From: Mollicutes bacterium
Lineage (GTDB): Bacteria; Bacillota_I; Bacilli_A; Izemoplasmatales; Izemoplasmataceae
Assembly: GCA_003551005.1 (NCBI GenBank)
Contig: PULR01000033.1
Location: 54,907-118,906, forward strand
DNA length: 64,000 nt
Reading direction: 5' to 3'
Under the pieces are notes generated by a model that saw nothing but the letters and a program-made list of their open reading frames with translations, had not been told where the DNA came from and searched no databases. Positions 10,147 to 19,071 of this stretch are shown here, one piece after another. Position 1 is the stretch's first letter, and each line of letters begins with the position of its first letter. The translations under genes were made by a program, and so were the position numbers.

Positions 10147-10462
10147 GACCCTGATTGAAACGCTGCGGAAAAGCGAGGCGTATCAGGAGTGTCTGCGCCT
10201 GAAACGAGCGATCGAAGCCGACGAAGAGCTTCTGGATGCCTATGACGAGCTCTTGAAACAGCAGCAGGCCCTCGTACGCAGCCGCCACGCCGCCCCGGGC
10301 AATATTTCCGCAGAGGAAGCCGATTATGAAGCGCGCCGGGAACGGCTTCTCTCGCAGCCCACCATCGCCGCCTATCTAGAGGCCCGGCGCGAACTAGCAC
10401 AGACTGTGAGACTTATGAAAAAACTCATCGAGGACGCGCTTGCTCTCGACGACGCACCTTGA
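10133..10462 (+). CDS. YlbF/YmcA (RicA/RicF-type) family protein
   Basis: Small helical protein of the YlbF/YmcA (DUF964) family. In Bacillus, YmcA (RicA), YlbF (RicF) and YaaT (RicT) form an Fe-S complex that guides RNase Y and promotes competence and biofilm. About 109 residues: an N-terminal TLETLIETLRKSEAYQE segment typical of the family, then long helices. ymcA follows miaB in Bacillus too, so position supports RicA, although sequence alone does not separate A from F. Start: TTG 10133 sits five bases after AAGGGTGA; the alternative GTG 10124 lies inside that Shine-Dalgarno. Overlaps miaB by 14 bases. Confidence 0.75.
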   Translation: MKTLETLIETLRKSEAYQECLRLKRAIEADEELLDAYDELLKQQQALVRSRHAAPGNISAEEADYEARRERLLSQPTIAAYLEARRELAQTVRLMKKLIEDALALDDAP

Positions 10463-10474
10463 CGCTTCGCTGCA

Positions 10475-10503
10475 TTGATAAGCGGGGGTGCATGTTGTAT
10501 AAT
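10475..10503 (+). promoter_or_regulatory. Promoter for CDS 10527 and mutS
   Basis: TTGATA (10475-10480), 17-base spacer, TATAAT (10498-10503). Good sigma-A match; likely drives the tail-anchored protein and mutS. Confidence 0.75.
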
Positions 10504-10526
10504 GAAGGCACTGTGGAGGAATGCAT

Positions 10527-11516
10527 ATGAAAAACCGGCTACGAAAAGACGACGTCATTGAACTGAACAACAAGAAGGTCCGCGTCGACAAGCTCATCGA
10601 CGCTTTTGTCGTGATTCCTTCATCCGAAATCGTCAAGTATCTCAGGAACAAGGAAATCTTTCTTCCCAACTACCTCCACAAGGCGCTTATCCGCAAGAAC
10701 ATCGCTCCAATCATTGCGAACGCCGAGAACGATAACAAATTCTCGGATGAGATGAAGCATCGGCTGAAATGGTTTGATGAATTCACGATTTTCCAGCTTG
10801 AACGTCTAGCGGAGAACTACGGCATCACCATCGATGTGAAGGAATACAAACGGGACTTCTGGGACATCGTCGTCCACAACCGCAACGAACTCGGCATCAA
10901 CAACCTTGAATTTGTCAAGCTGCAGAATCTGGCGATGAAATACCAACGTCGCGAGCAGGAGGACTCCCCGACCCTCAAGGAGAATTTCCGGAATATCTAT
11001 TTTGAACCCGAAGGATACTTCGAAGGCTGTCCCGCCGAGCAGGCGCGGGAAGTGCTGATGCACGCCACCACGCTCAACGACATCCGCGAGCTCGGCAAGA
11101 AGCACGGTGTCGAGATTCCCAGACGCATCAACAAAAAGCAGCTGATTGAAATCATCGCGCTCAAGCTCGACTTGAACGACGCCGAGCAGGAGGAACTCCG
11201 GAAAAAACCCATCCTCGAACTCGAAAACTACGCCAAAGAACAAGACATCAACATTTCAATCGAGCTGCGCAAAGTCGACATGATCGAGTTTGTCATCCTC
11301 AAGAGACCCCCGGGAGAGGTGCCCATTCAAAAAGAGCACGCCCGGGTGTTCGAGGATATCAACATCGAGGAGTGCCTCTACAATTCCAAATTCGAAGAAA
11401 TCGCCCACCGCTATCGCGAGGAGCGCAAACGACGCAAACGCATCCTGCGCAACGTGGTCGTGAGCTTGATCATCGTCGGCGCGGCTGTCGCGGTGGTCGT
11501 TTTCGATCTGCTTTGA
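10527..11516 (+). CDS. Tail-anchored protein with SAP/Rho-N-like helical modules, unknown function
   Basis: Not recognised as a named family. 329 residues. The soluble part is charged and helical and seems to hold three or four related helix-extended loop-helix units of SAP/LEM/Rho-N type, each shaped like L..LA...GI......KK..II..I (about residues 30-58, 84-117, 175-208, 218-250). A KR-rich stretch (EERKRRKRILR) precedes a single C-terminal membrane helix ending at the last residue, so the protein should be membrane-tethered facing the cytosol. SAP and Rho-N units often bind nucleic acid, so a DNA or RNA tether is possible but unproven. Start: ATG 10527, six bases after GGAGGA; the ATG at 10521 touches the Shine-Dalgarno. 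mutS starts 12 bases downstream. Confidence 0.7.
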   Translation: MKNRLRKDDVIELNNKKVRVDKLIDAFVVIPSSEIVKYLRNKEIFLPNYLHKALIRKNIAPIIANAENDNKFSDEMKHRLKWFDEFTIFQLERLAENYGITIDVKEYKRDFWDIVVHNRNELGINNLEFVKLQNLAMKYQRREQEDSPTLKENFRNIYFEPEGYFEGCPAEQAREVLMHATTLNDIRELGKKHGVEIPRRINKKQLIEIIALKLDLNDAEQEELRKKPILELENYAKEQDINISIELRKVDMIEFVILKRPPGEVPIQKEHARVFEDINIEECLYNSKFEEIAHRYREERKRRKRILRNVVVSLIIVGAAVAVVVFDLL

Positions 11517-11528
11517 CGAGGTGACCCC

Positions 11529-14090
11529 ATGTCGAGGGACAAATCCAATTACACGCCGATGATGCAGCAATACCTCTCAATCAAGGAAGACTATGACGAC
11601 GCGATAGTCTTTTTTCGGTTGGGGGATTTTTATGAGATGTTTTTCGAGGATGCCATCATCGCCAGCCGGGAGCTGGAAATCCAGCTGACCGGTCGCGATG
11701 GAGGCGGCGAGCGCGTGCCGATGTGCGGCGTGCCGCATCACTCGAGCGAAAGCTACATCTCACGCTTGACGGACAAAGGGTACAAGGTCGCCATCTGTGA
11801 ACAGACCGAGGACCCGACCAAGGGCAAGAAGCTCGTAAACCGCGAGGTGACGCGCGTCGTCACACCGGGCACCAACGTAGACGACCACGACGCCGAGGAA
11901 TATTTCATCGCCTCGGTGGGGCTGTCTGAATTTTTCTACACCGTGGCCTACCTCAACGCCTCGACAGGTGAGATGTATGCCTTGAAGACCCCCAAGGACG
12001 TCTCGACTTTGATCAGCGAGCTTTCCACACTCGCCGTGCGCGAGATTGTGCTCGCGCATGGATTCGACCGCGACTACATCGAACCTTATGCGGAGCATGA
12101 GGGGATCACCCTCTCCTTCGAGAACGACATCGACGTCGACGATTCGCTAACCTATCTGTATGAACATCTGCCGACCCCCCAGGAGCAAAAAACCATCAAG
12201 CGCCTGCTTTCCTACGTGCTGCGCACGCAGAAGCGGCAGCTGTTGCATCTCAAGCAGGTCGAGCACATTGAAGCGAGCTCGGTGATGAAGCTTGATGCCA
12301 ATGCCATCCGCCACCTGGAGATTCTACGGACCATGCTCAAAGGCAAGGAGAACGGCTCGCTGTTCTGGCTGCTCAACCACACCACGACCGCGATGGGCGG
12401 AAGACACCTCAAACGCCAGCTTCTCCGGCCTTTGCTCGATAAGGAGCGCCTTGAGACCCGCTACGATTTCCTCGATGCGCTGAATGCGGATTTCCTGACC
12501 AAGAGCGAGCTCAAGGAGCTGCTCAAGGAAGTCTATGACCTTGAACGGATCGTCGGCCGCGTCTCGTATGGGAACGCCAACGCCCGCGACCTCGTACAGC
12601 TGCGCCGCAGTCTTTCGATACTGCCTGAGTTCATCAAGCAGTTAGCGAACCTCGGGCTCAATTATTCTCAGACGCTCGCCGAACGGATCGATGCCCTCGA
12701 ATCGCTGCATGCTGAACTTCAGCGCGCCCTCAGGGACGACCCGCCCATCGGCGTGCGCGAAGGCGGGATGATCAAGGAAGGATATGACGAGCGTCTCGAT
12801 GAGCTTCGCGAGGTCCACCTCAACATCAACGAGTGGCTCGAGTCCTTAGAGGCGAGCGAACGTGAGCGGACCGGGATCAAGAATCTCAAAGTCGGTTACA
12901 ACCGCGTCTTCGGCTATTACATCGAAATCCCCAAGGGACAGCTCAAGCATGTCCGTGACGATTTCGGCTACACCCGCAAGCAGACGTTGACCAACGCCGA
13001 GCGCTATGTGACGGAGACGCTCAAGGAGAAGGAGAAGGTCATCCTCTCGAGCGAAGAGAAGAGCGTCCAGCTCGAGTATGAACTCTTCACCGCGCTACGC
13101 AAGCGTGTCGAGGCCCACATCGGCGCCTTGCAGCGAAACGCCGAAATCATCAGCGAAATCGACATGTTCCTTTCGCTCTCGGACGCCTCCGAACGCCTTT
13201 CGCTAGTCCGGCCGCGATTGATCGAGGAGCGCCGCGTACAGATTGAAGATTCCCGGCATCCTGTAGTTGAACGGATGCTGGATGAACCTTTCGTGCCTAA
13301 CGACATCGAACTTGAGACCGATACCGACATCCTGCTGATCACCGGCCCCAACATGAGCGGCAAGTCGACCTACATGCGTCAGCTGGCCATCACCGCCATT
13401 CTTGCGCAGATCGGTTCCTTCGTACCGGCGAAGCGAGCAGAACTGCCGCTTTTCGACCAGCTGTTCACGCGCATCGGGGCGAGCGACGACCTCATCAGCG
13501 GGAAGTCGACCTTCATGGTCGAGATGCTTGATGCCAATCATGCCATCAAGAACGCCACCGAACAGTCGTTGATCCTTTTCGATGAAATCGGCCGCGGCAC
13601 ATCGACATACGACGGCATGGCCATCGCCCAGGCGATCATTGAATACATCCATGAAAAAATCGGCGCCAAGACCCTCTTCTCGACACACTATCACGAACTC
13701 ACCACCCTCGAGACATCGCTTGAACGTCTCAAGAACGTGCACGTCTCCGCTTCTGAAGAGGAGGGGACCATCACGTTCCATCACAAAGTCGAAGCCGGCC
13801 GCGCCGACCGTTCCTATGGCATCAACGTCGCCTCCCTCGCGAAGCTGCCCCCTTCGCTCATCAAACGCAGCCGGCACATCCTTAACACGCTCGAGAGCGA
13901 AAACGGGGCAAGGATCCCCACGGAGGGACACAACATGTTCACGATAGAACCGCAGGAGCCTGATGAGCAGCCGCATCCTTACGAAGAAGTCGTCTCGAGG
14001 ATTCACGAGCTCGACCTCGATGCCATGCGTCCCATCGAGGCGCTGACGCTGCTTTATGAACTTAGGGAGAAACTGAAGAACCGTCACTAA
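11529..14090 (+). CDS. mutS: DNA mismatch repair protein MutS
   Basis: Mismatch-recognition ATPase. 853 residues, full length. Mismatch-reading F34-Y35-E36 in GDFYEMF; Walker A GPNMSGKST at about 606-614; Walker B ILFDEIGRGTST; C-terminal helix-turn-helix region. Start ATG 11529 after GAGGTGA. Cotranscribed with the tail-anchored gene upstream. mutL is 1 kb downstream, separated by a minus-strand membrane gene; in Bacillus the two are adjacent. Confidence 0.97.
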   Translation: MSRDKSNYTPMMQQYLSIKEDYDDAIVFFRLGDFYEMFFEDAIIASRELEIQLTGRDGGGERVPMCGVPHHSSESYISRLTDKGYKVAICEQTEDPTKGKKLVNREVTRVVTPGTNVDDHDAEEYFIASVGLSEFFYTVAYLNASTGEMYALKTPKDVSTLISELSTLAVREIVLAHGFDRDYIEPYAEHEGITLSFENDIDVDDSLTYLYEHLPTPQEQKTIKRLLSYVLRTQKRQLLHLKQVEHIEASSVMKLDANAIRHLEILRTMLKGKENGSLFWLLNHTTTAMGGRHLKRQLLRPLLDKERLETRYDFLDALNADFLTKSELKELLKEVYDLERIVGRVSYGNANARDLVQLRRSLSILPEFIKQLANLGLNYSQTLAERIDALESLHAELQRALRDDPPIGVREGGMIKEGYDERLDELREVHLNINEWLESLEASERERTGIKNLKVGYNRVFGYYIEIPKGQLKHVRDDFGYTRKQTLTNAERYVTETLKEKEKVILSSEEKSVQLEYELFTALRKRVEAHIGALQRNAEIISEIDMFLSLSDASERLSLVRPRLIEERRVQIEDSRHPVVERMLDEPFVPNDIELETDTDILLITGPNMSGKSTYMRQLAITAILAQIGSFVPAKRAELPLFDQLFTRIGASDDLISGKSTFMVEMLDANHAIKNATEQSLILFDEIGRGTSTYDGMAIAQAIIEYIHEKIGAKTLFSTHYHELTTLETSLERLKNVHVSASEEEGTITFHHKVEAGRADRSYGINVASLAKLPPSLIKRSRHILNTLESENGARIPTEGHNMFTIEPQEPDEQPHPYEEVVSRIHELDLDAMRPIEALTLLYELREKLKNRH

Positions 14091-14131
14091 AAAACCGGAA
14101 TCCGCCATGATGCATGCGGATTCCGGTTTTT
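14091..14131. terminator. bidirectional terminator, mutS / CDS 14135
   Basis: 15-base perfect stem AAAACCGGAATCCGC / GCGGATTCCGGTTTT (14091-14105 / 14116-14130). A- and T-tracts suit both convergent genes. Confidence 0.9.
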
Positions 14132-14134
14132 CGC

Positions 14135-14977
14135 CTAGGGGCCGAATAGTGTTTTGTCGGATTCAATCGCGCGGATGAGATAGCGGAACCGTTCAATGTC
14201 ATCGACGGTCTCCTCGATCTGTCCTTCATCGAGGACCATGCCGTAAGCGGTTCTCGCGAACGGCTTGTAATCGTAAAGCAGCACGACGAGATGATTCTGG
14301 TGGAAATACAGTTCGAAGTGCGAGCGAAAGGGTTCGAGAAATCTGCTCAATGCTTCGTAGGCCGGCTCTTCGAAAAGGTTCTCCAGGCGAATCGGAGCGT
14401 TGGTATCGAGGACGAACACGCCGCGTTCGCCCCGACGAGTTCCCTTGTTGGGTGCGTCTGGATTGTCGTGAAGGCGCAGTGTAGCGATGAAGGAGGAGTC
14501 ATAGACGGCATGGAACACTTTGCCTGCGAAGCTTGCATGCAACGTTTCGAAGGTGCGGCTCCGCTTTTTTCTTGGAGCGATCCGTACGAAAGCGGCCTTG
14601 AAATCGACGGAGCCCTCACGGCCTTCAAGTCGCTGGTAGGAATCGTACTCCTCTTCGAGAGGAAGAATCTTCATCCCTTCGAAGAAAGTCCGCGGCATGC
14701 CCTTTTCAGGGGAGAACGACACGTCGCATCTGCGTTCGATCGCCGGTGTGAAATCTTCTTTGACGAACGCATCGGCGGCCTGATGGATCTTCTCCTTGGC
14801 CGTGGTGCGGAGAATGGCGCCGAAGACGAAGATGGCGACGGCAATCAGCAGTATCCAATTGGATCCGATCAGGCCGAAGACAAAGACGAGGACACTGAAA
14901 AGCATCGCGGTCTGTCCGAGGATGAAGCGTCGCTCCTGGATGAATTTCTGACGCTGTCGCTGTTGGGTGGTAGACAT
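14135..14977 (-). CDS. DUF3137-like integral membrane protein
   Basis: 280 residues. Two N-terminal membrane helices (about 20-37 and 41-57) and a long soluble part resembling DUF3137 proteins, with the pattern DFKAAFVRI...F.G.F.... No function is established for the family. The longer open frame up to 15352 is an artefact reaching into the promoter region and mutL; ATG 14977 has GGAGGGG at the right distance and starts a sensible MSTTQQRQRQKF N-terminus. It interrupts the usual mutS-mutL adjacency and is transcribed the opposite way. Confidence 0.75.
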   Translation of the reverse strand: MSTTQQRQRQKFIQERRFILGQTAMLFSVLVFVFGLIGSNWILLIAVAIFVFGAILRTTAKEKIHQAADAFVKEDFTPAIERRCDVSFSPEKGMPRTFFEGMKILPLEEEYDSYQRLEGREGSVDFKAAFVRIAPRKKRSRTFETLHASFAGKVFHAVYDSSFIATLRLHDNPDAPNKGTRRGERGVFVLDTNAPIRLENLFEEPAYEALSRFLEPFRSHFELYFHQNHLVVLLYDYKPFARTAYGMVLDEGQIEETVDDIERFRYLIRAIESDKTLFGP

Positions 14978-15001
14978 GCTACCCCTCCATCCTTTGTAGG
15001 T

Positions 15002-15031
15002 ATTATACACCAGGTGGCTGACAAGAGACAA
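15002..15031 (-). promoter_or_regulatory. Promoter for CDS 14135
   Basis: Minus strand: TTGTCT (15026-15031), 18-base spacer, TATAAT (15002-15007). Confidence 0.7.
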
Positions 15032-15062
15032 GCGCGGCCGTCTATTATTCACCAATGAATCG

Positions 15063-15071
15063 TGGTACAAT
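15063..15071 (+). promoter_or_regulatory. mutL promoter (extended -10)
   Basis: TGG-TACAAT at 15063-15071; no good -35 at 17 bases. Leader about 27 bases, with GAAGGTGAT before the mutL ATG. Confidence 0.55.
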
Positions 15072-15104
15072 GAACTGCAGCAACCCCCGTGTGAAGGTGA
15101 TAGC

Positions 15105-16889
15105 ATGAGCCGCATCCGTGAACTTGATGAGACACTCTCCAACCGCATCGCCGCCGGCGAGGTCGTTGAAAATCTCGCCTCGGTCCTCAAGGAACTCGTC
15201 GAGAACGCCCTCGACGCCGATGCGTCGAGGATAGCGATCGAACTCAAGGATGCCGGTTTTGCTTCCATCCATGTCGAGGATGACGGACATGGGATGGATG
15301 AGACAGACTTGTTCAAGGCATTCAAACGCCATGCCACCTCGAAGATTGTCACCCACCACGACCTTCATCACATCGGCACCCTCGGTTTCCGTGGCGAAGC
15401 GCTGCCCAGTATCGCGAGCGTTTCGCGGGTGGAGGTCGACTCTTCTACCGATGATTCGCCCGGTCGCGCGCTCACGCTCCTTGATGGCCGTGTTGAAAGG
15501 GAAGGCACCGGTACCGCCAAACGCGGCACACGCATCACCGTCAAGGAACTCTTCTACAACACCCCGGCCCGGCTGAAGCATCTAAAAAGCAAGAAGCGCG
15601 AGCTTTCCATGCTCATCGATGCCGCCAACAAGCTCGCCCTCGCACACCCGGATGTCGCGTTCTCCCTCATCAACGACGGCCGGACGATTCTGCACACAAC
15701 CGGCGACGGCGACACGTTGAAGGTGCTTGCGCAGATCTATCCGCTCGAGGTTGTGCGCGAGCTGCTGGACTTTGCGGGGTCGAACCGTTATTTCCGCATC
15801 GAGGGCTGTGCCTCGAAACCTTCGACCACCCGCTCGTCCCGCAGCCACATCAACCTTTTCGTCAACCGTCGCCGGATTCATAACCGAAGAGTGATTACCG
15901 CCGTGCTCGAGGCGTATCGTACGCTGTTGCCGCTTCATCGCCATCCCATCGTTCTTCTGCACGTCGAGGCCGACCCGGTGCTGCTTGATGTCAACATCCA
16001 TCCGCAGAAGCTGACCGTCAAGTTCACAGAGGAGGAAGCCCTGCTGAAGCTGATTGAGACAACCATCCGGCAAAGGCTCGACGAAGCGGACCTCTCACCG
16101 AAAGTCGAGCGCGGCGCACAGCTTCAGAAGCAGCAGGAGTCCTTCACGTTCTACACCGAGTCCACGGCCTCGCAGATTCACGAGGAAACCGCCCGCACAG
16201 ATGGAAGAGAAACCCCCCGAAGTTCCGAAAAGGCTGCGCAGGATGCTTCGGACGAAGTGTCCCCTGCCTTCGGAACGGAGACGCTCGATAAAGCGGAAGC
16301 CAATCGTCTGCCCCTGCTTGAATACATCGGACAGTTCCGTGGAACTTATCTGATTCTGCAAAGCGAGCAGGGCCTGCACCTGCTCGATCAGCACGCCGCG
16401 GCGGAACGGATCCGCTACGAACGCTACTTCGCCGAGATGGATGCGGCCGGGCGGGGTTACCGGCCGTTGCTCACACCATTCACCCTGCAGCTTTCGAACC
16501 GCGAAGTCGAAGCTTTTGAAGATTACGAGCCGATTCTTGCGGAATTCAATCTCGGCCTTGAGCGCAGGACTTCCAACACCCTCGCGGTCACTCAGGTCCC
16601 CGCTTTCTTTGAAACGGACCGGGAGGAGATCCTCGCCGAGACGATGGTGCGCCTCGCCATCGAGGAACGCAATATCTCCCGCGGCAGACTGAAAGACCAC
16701 CTCGCGAAAGAGATGGCCTGCAAACATTCCATACGCGCCAATCGCCACCTTTCCAAGGATGAGGTCGACCGACTCATCCGCGATCTCTCAAGATGCGAGA
16801 AGCCCTTCACGTGCCCGCACGGGCGACCGACACTCATCACCCTCGCAGAGAAGGAGCTCGAAAAATGGTTCAAGCGGATCCAGCCATGA
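15105..16889 (+). CDS. mutL: DNA mismatch repair protein MutL
   Basis: Partner of MutS. 594 residues. GHKL ATPase domain with the N-box ELVENALDAD and DDGHGMD; variable linker (about 340-400); C-terminal endonuclease domain with DQHAAAE from residue 428 and CPHGRP at 570-575, so it should nick DNA, as in other bacteria without MutH. The first conserved block reads EVVENLASVLKEL, where most homologues have a proline (RPASV). ATG 15105 after GAAGGTGAT. Its stop overlaps the miaA start (ATGA). Confidence 0.96.
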   Translation: MSRIRELDETLSNRIAAGEVVENLASVLKELVENALDADASRIAIELKDAGFASIHVEDDGHGMDETDLFKAFKRHATSKIVTHHDLHHIGTLGFRGEALPSIASVSRVEVDSSTDDSPGRALTLLDGRVEREGTGTAKRGTRITVKELFYNTPARLKHLKSKKRELSMLIDAANKLALAHPDVAFSLINDGRTILHTTGDGDTLKVLAQIYPLEVVRELLDFAGSNRYFRIEGCASKPSTTRSSRSHINLFVNRRRIHNRRVITAVLEAYRTLLPLHRHPIVLLHVEADPVLLDVNIHPQKLTVKFTEEEALLKLIETTIRQRLDEADLSPKVERGAQLQKQQESFTFYTESTASQIHEETARTDGRETPRSSEKAAQDASDEVSPAFGTETLDKAEANRLPLLEYIGQFRGTYLILQSEQGLHLLDQHAAAERIRYERYFAEMDAAGRGYRPLLTPFTLQLSNREVEAFEDYEPILAEFNLGLERRTSNTLAVTQVPAFFETDREEILAETMVRLAIEERNISRGRLKDHLAKEMACKHSIRANRHLSKDEVDRLIRDLSRCEKPFTCPHGRPTLITLAEKELEKWFKRIQP

Positions 16890-17794
16890 TCATCGCCATT
16901 GTCGGGCCGACCGGTGTCGGCAAGAGCGCACTCGCCGTCGCCCTGGCTGAACATTATGAGGCAGAAATCGTCGGTGCGGACAGCGTGCAGATTTATCGCG
17001 GCCTCGATATTGGAAGCGCGAAACCCCCGATGTCTATCCGTAAGAGAATCCCGCATCATCTTGTGGACTTTCTCGAACCCGATGATACCTATAGCGTCGC
17101 TCAATATCAGCAAGACGCCCGCGATGCGCTGCGAGACATTACCTCCCGGGGCCGGACGGCCCTGCTGGTTGGCGGCACCGGCCTCTATATCAAGGCCGTC
17201 CTGCACGATTTCCGCCTGAGCGGCACCCGTCGGGACCCCTCCTTGGAGGCGTATTACCGTGATTATTCAAACGACGACCTGCATGCGGAGCTGAAGCGGC
17301 TCGACCCGCCGGCCGCGGAAAAGACCCACCCCAACAACCGCAAGCGCGTCCTGCATGGCATCACCCGCGCGCTGCGGGGCAACCCGGTCGGAGAAGAACG
17401 CCGGGGGGAGCGACCCGTCTACGACTACATCATGTTCGCCCTCGAGCCCCCCCGCAGCACTCTCCATGCGCGCATCGACCAGCGCGTCGAAGCGATGTTC
17501 GATGCAGGACTTCTCCGCGAGGCGGAGTGGCTGCACCAGCAGTTTTACAAGACGAAGGCCGAGGAAGCCATCGGCTACAAGGAGCTTTTCGCCTATTTCG
17601 ACGGACGTCTCTCCCTAGCGGAAGCGAAGGCGCGGATCAAGCGCAACACCCGTCGCTACGCGCGTCGGCAGCTAACCTATTTCCGCAACCAGTTCGACGC
17701 GCACTGGCTGCCCGTCGGTGTTGATGATTTCGATGCGACGGTGACCGCCGCCATCCGCGTGATCGAGCAGCATAAAAACAGGCCCGCCACTTGA
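16886..17794 (+). CDS. miaA: tRNA dimethylallyltransferase
   Basis: Adds the dimethylallyl group to A37 of tRNAs reading UNN codons, the substrate later thiomethylated by MiaB. 302 residues. P-loop GPTGVGKS at 7-14; ADSVQIYRGLDIGSAKP and VGGTGLYIKA motifs present. It starts in a 4-base ATGA overlap with mutL, so translation is coupled. An open frame to 16793 lies inside mutL and is not used. The stop lies in the loop of the following hairpin. Confidence 0.96.
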   Translation: MIIAIVGPTGVGKSALAVALAEHYEAEIVGADSVQIYRGLDIGSAKPPMSIRKRIPHHLVDFLEPDDTYSVAQYQQDARDALRDITSRGRTALLVGGTGLYIKAVLHDFRLSGTRRDPSLEAYYRDYSNDDLHAELKRLDPPAAEKTHPNNRKRVLHGITRALRGNPVGEERRGERPVYDYIMFALEPPRSTLHARIDQRVEAMFDAGLLREAEWLHQQFYKTKAEEAIGYKELFAYFDGRLSLAEAKARIKRNTRRYARRQLTYFRNQFDAHWLPVGVDDFDATVTAAIRVIEQHKNRPAT

Positions 17795-17806
17795 TGGCGG
17801 GCCTGT
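17778..17806. terminator. Hairpin between miaA and the aminotransferase
   Basis: 12-base stem ACAGGCCCGCCA / TGGCGGGCCTGT (17778-17789 / 17795-17806). The T-run is on the minus-strand side (TTTTT), so it mainly terminates the catabolic operon; it may also stop miaA. Confidence 0.8.
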
Positions 17807-17811
17807 GTTAC

Positions 17812-19071
17812 TCAGGACTGTTGTTCGCTCTCGATTTCCTCGAGGGTCTCTTTCACCTTGCGGGCCAGGCCGTCGAGCTTCTCGGTAGGGATGCTGCAGA
17901 TGGCGATGCGCAGACCCCCATAGACGTTCACGAAGAAGATGTTGCGCGCCATGAGCCGTTCGTAGAGTGCGTTCTTGATATCTGCATCATCGATGCGGAG
18001 AGTGATGAAGAACCCTTCCTTGTAAGGATAGATGGGCAGCCCCACGGCGTCGGCCTCTGAAGTGAAGCGTGATGCGCGGTCCTTGAGCAGTTTCAGATAG
18101 ATACGCTTCTCCTCGGTGTAGGCGGCTTTGAGCTCGGCATCCAACGACAGTTCTCCAAAGGCGCGCATGCCGCCGTTGTTGACGGTGGACCAGATGCCGC
18201 GGCAGGTGTTCTCGCAGGCGTTCTTGAATTGCCGGCGCCCTTCTTCATTGTTGCTGATGATCACCTGTGCCCCCACGCGCATGCCGTAGGCAGTCATGGT
18301 TTTTGAAGCGCTGAAGGCGATGACGGTGAGCAGGTTCTCGCCGAGGTGCTTGAGTTTCTCGAAGCGACGGCGATAAGCCATGCCGAGATGCGTGAAATCG
18401 ATATAGGCGATGTCGAGAAGCAGCACGACAGGCCCTTGAGAAGAGATCGTTTCGAGAATCTCGAGCATCCGGTCCCACTCGTCCTCCTCCAGAGTGTAGC
18501 CGGTGGGGTTCTGACAGGGGTCGTTGACGAAGACAAGCAGCTTGCCCTGCCGCTTCATGACGCGTCGGCAGGTGTCCTGGAAGGAGTCAAGGTTGAACCG
18601 TTGTCCGTCAAAAAGGGTATAGTGTTCGATGCCGATTTGGTGCTGCCGAGCGATGGTCTTGTAGGGGCCCCAGCCGATATCGGGATGCACGACAATCTCC
18701 CCCGGGGCGAGCACGTTCTTGACGGTGCTGCTCAAAGCGCCAGTGCCGCCGGGCGTGGCGACGACCTCGGCGTCCAGCTCCACGCCGGCGTCGGTGAAAA
18801 GCCATTGCTTCACACCTCGCTTGAACTCCGGAGCGCCGGAGATCGAGGCGGCGTAGCGGGCCTTGTCGACATCCGGGATGGCGTCGAAAGTCCGATAGAC
18901 GGAATCGAAGGTGAGCAGTTCCCCACCATCCGTGAAGAAGGCGCCGAAAGCGCCGTTTACAACCTTGCCTGCTCCATCTTTCGAGATCGCCCGCTGAGCA
19001 CCCTGGCTGGCTTCGAAGACCATGTCCACGATGGGCTGGTCGTGGACCTTGTCGCTGACGAACTGTTTCAT
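17812..19071 (-). CDS. Class I/II PLP-dependent aminotransferase (aspartate/aromatic type)
   Basis: PLP aminotransferase of fold type I. 419 residues. Cofactor-binding features: ATPGGTGALSST phosphate-side loop, VNDPCQNPTGYTL, LLDIAYIDF, and the Schiff-base lysine in FSASKTMTAYGMRVG. Closest in pattern to aromatic/aspartate enzymes; substrate cannot be read from sequence. It overlaps pckA by 4 bases (ATGA) and is last of the five-gene minus-strand operon, so a role in amino-acid degradation (amino group to 2-oxoglutarate or oxaloacetate) is likely. Confidence 0.88.
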   Translation of the reverse strand: MKQFVSDKVHDQPIVDMVFEASQGAQRAISKDGAGKVVNGAFGAFFTDGGELLTFDSVYRTFDAIPDVDKARYAASISGAPEFKRGVKQWLFTDAGVELDAEVVATPGGTGALSSTVKNVLAPGEIVVHPDIGWGPYKTIARQHQIGIEHYTLFDGQRFNLDSFQDTCRRVMKRQGKLLVFVNDPCQNPTGYTLEEDEWDRMLEILETISSQGPVVLLLDIAYIDFTHLGMAYRRRFEKLKHLGENLLTVIAFSASKTMTAYGMRVGAQVIISNNEEGRRQFKNACENTCRGIWSTVNNGGMRAFGELSLDAELKAAYTEEKRIYLKLLKDRASRFTSEADAVGLPIYPYKEGFFITLRIDDADIKNALYERLMARNIFFVNVYGGLRIAICSIPTEKLDGLARKVKETLEEIESEQQS

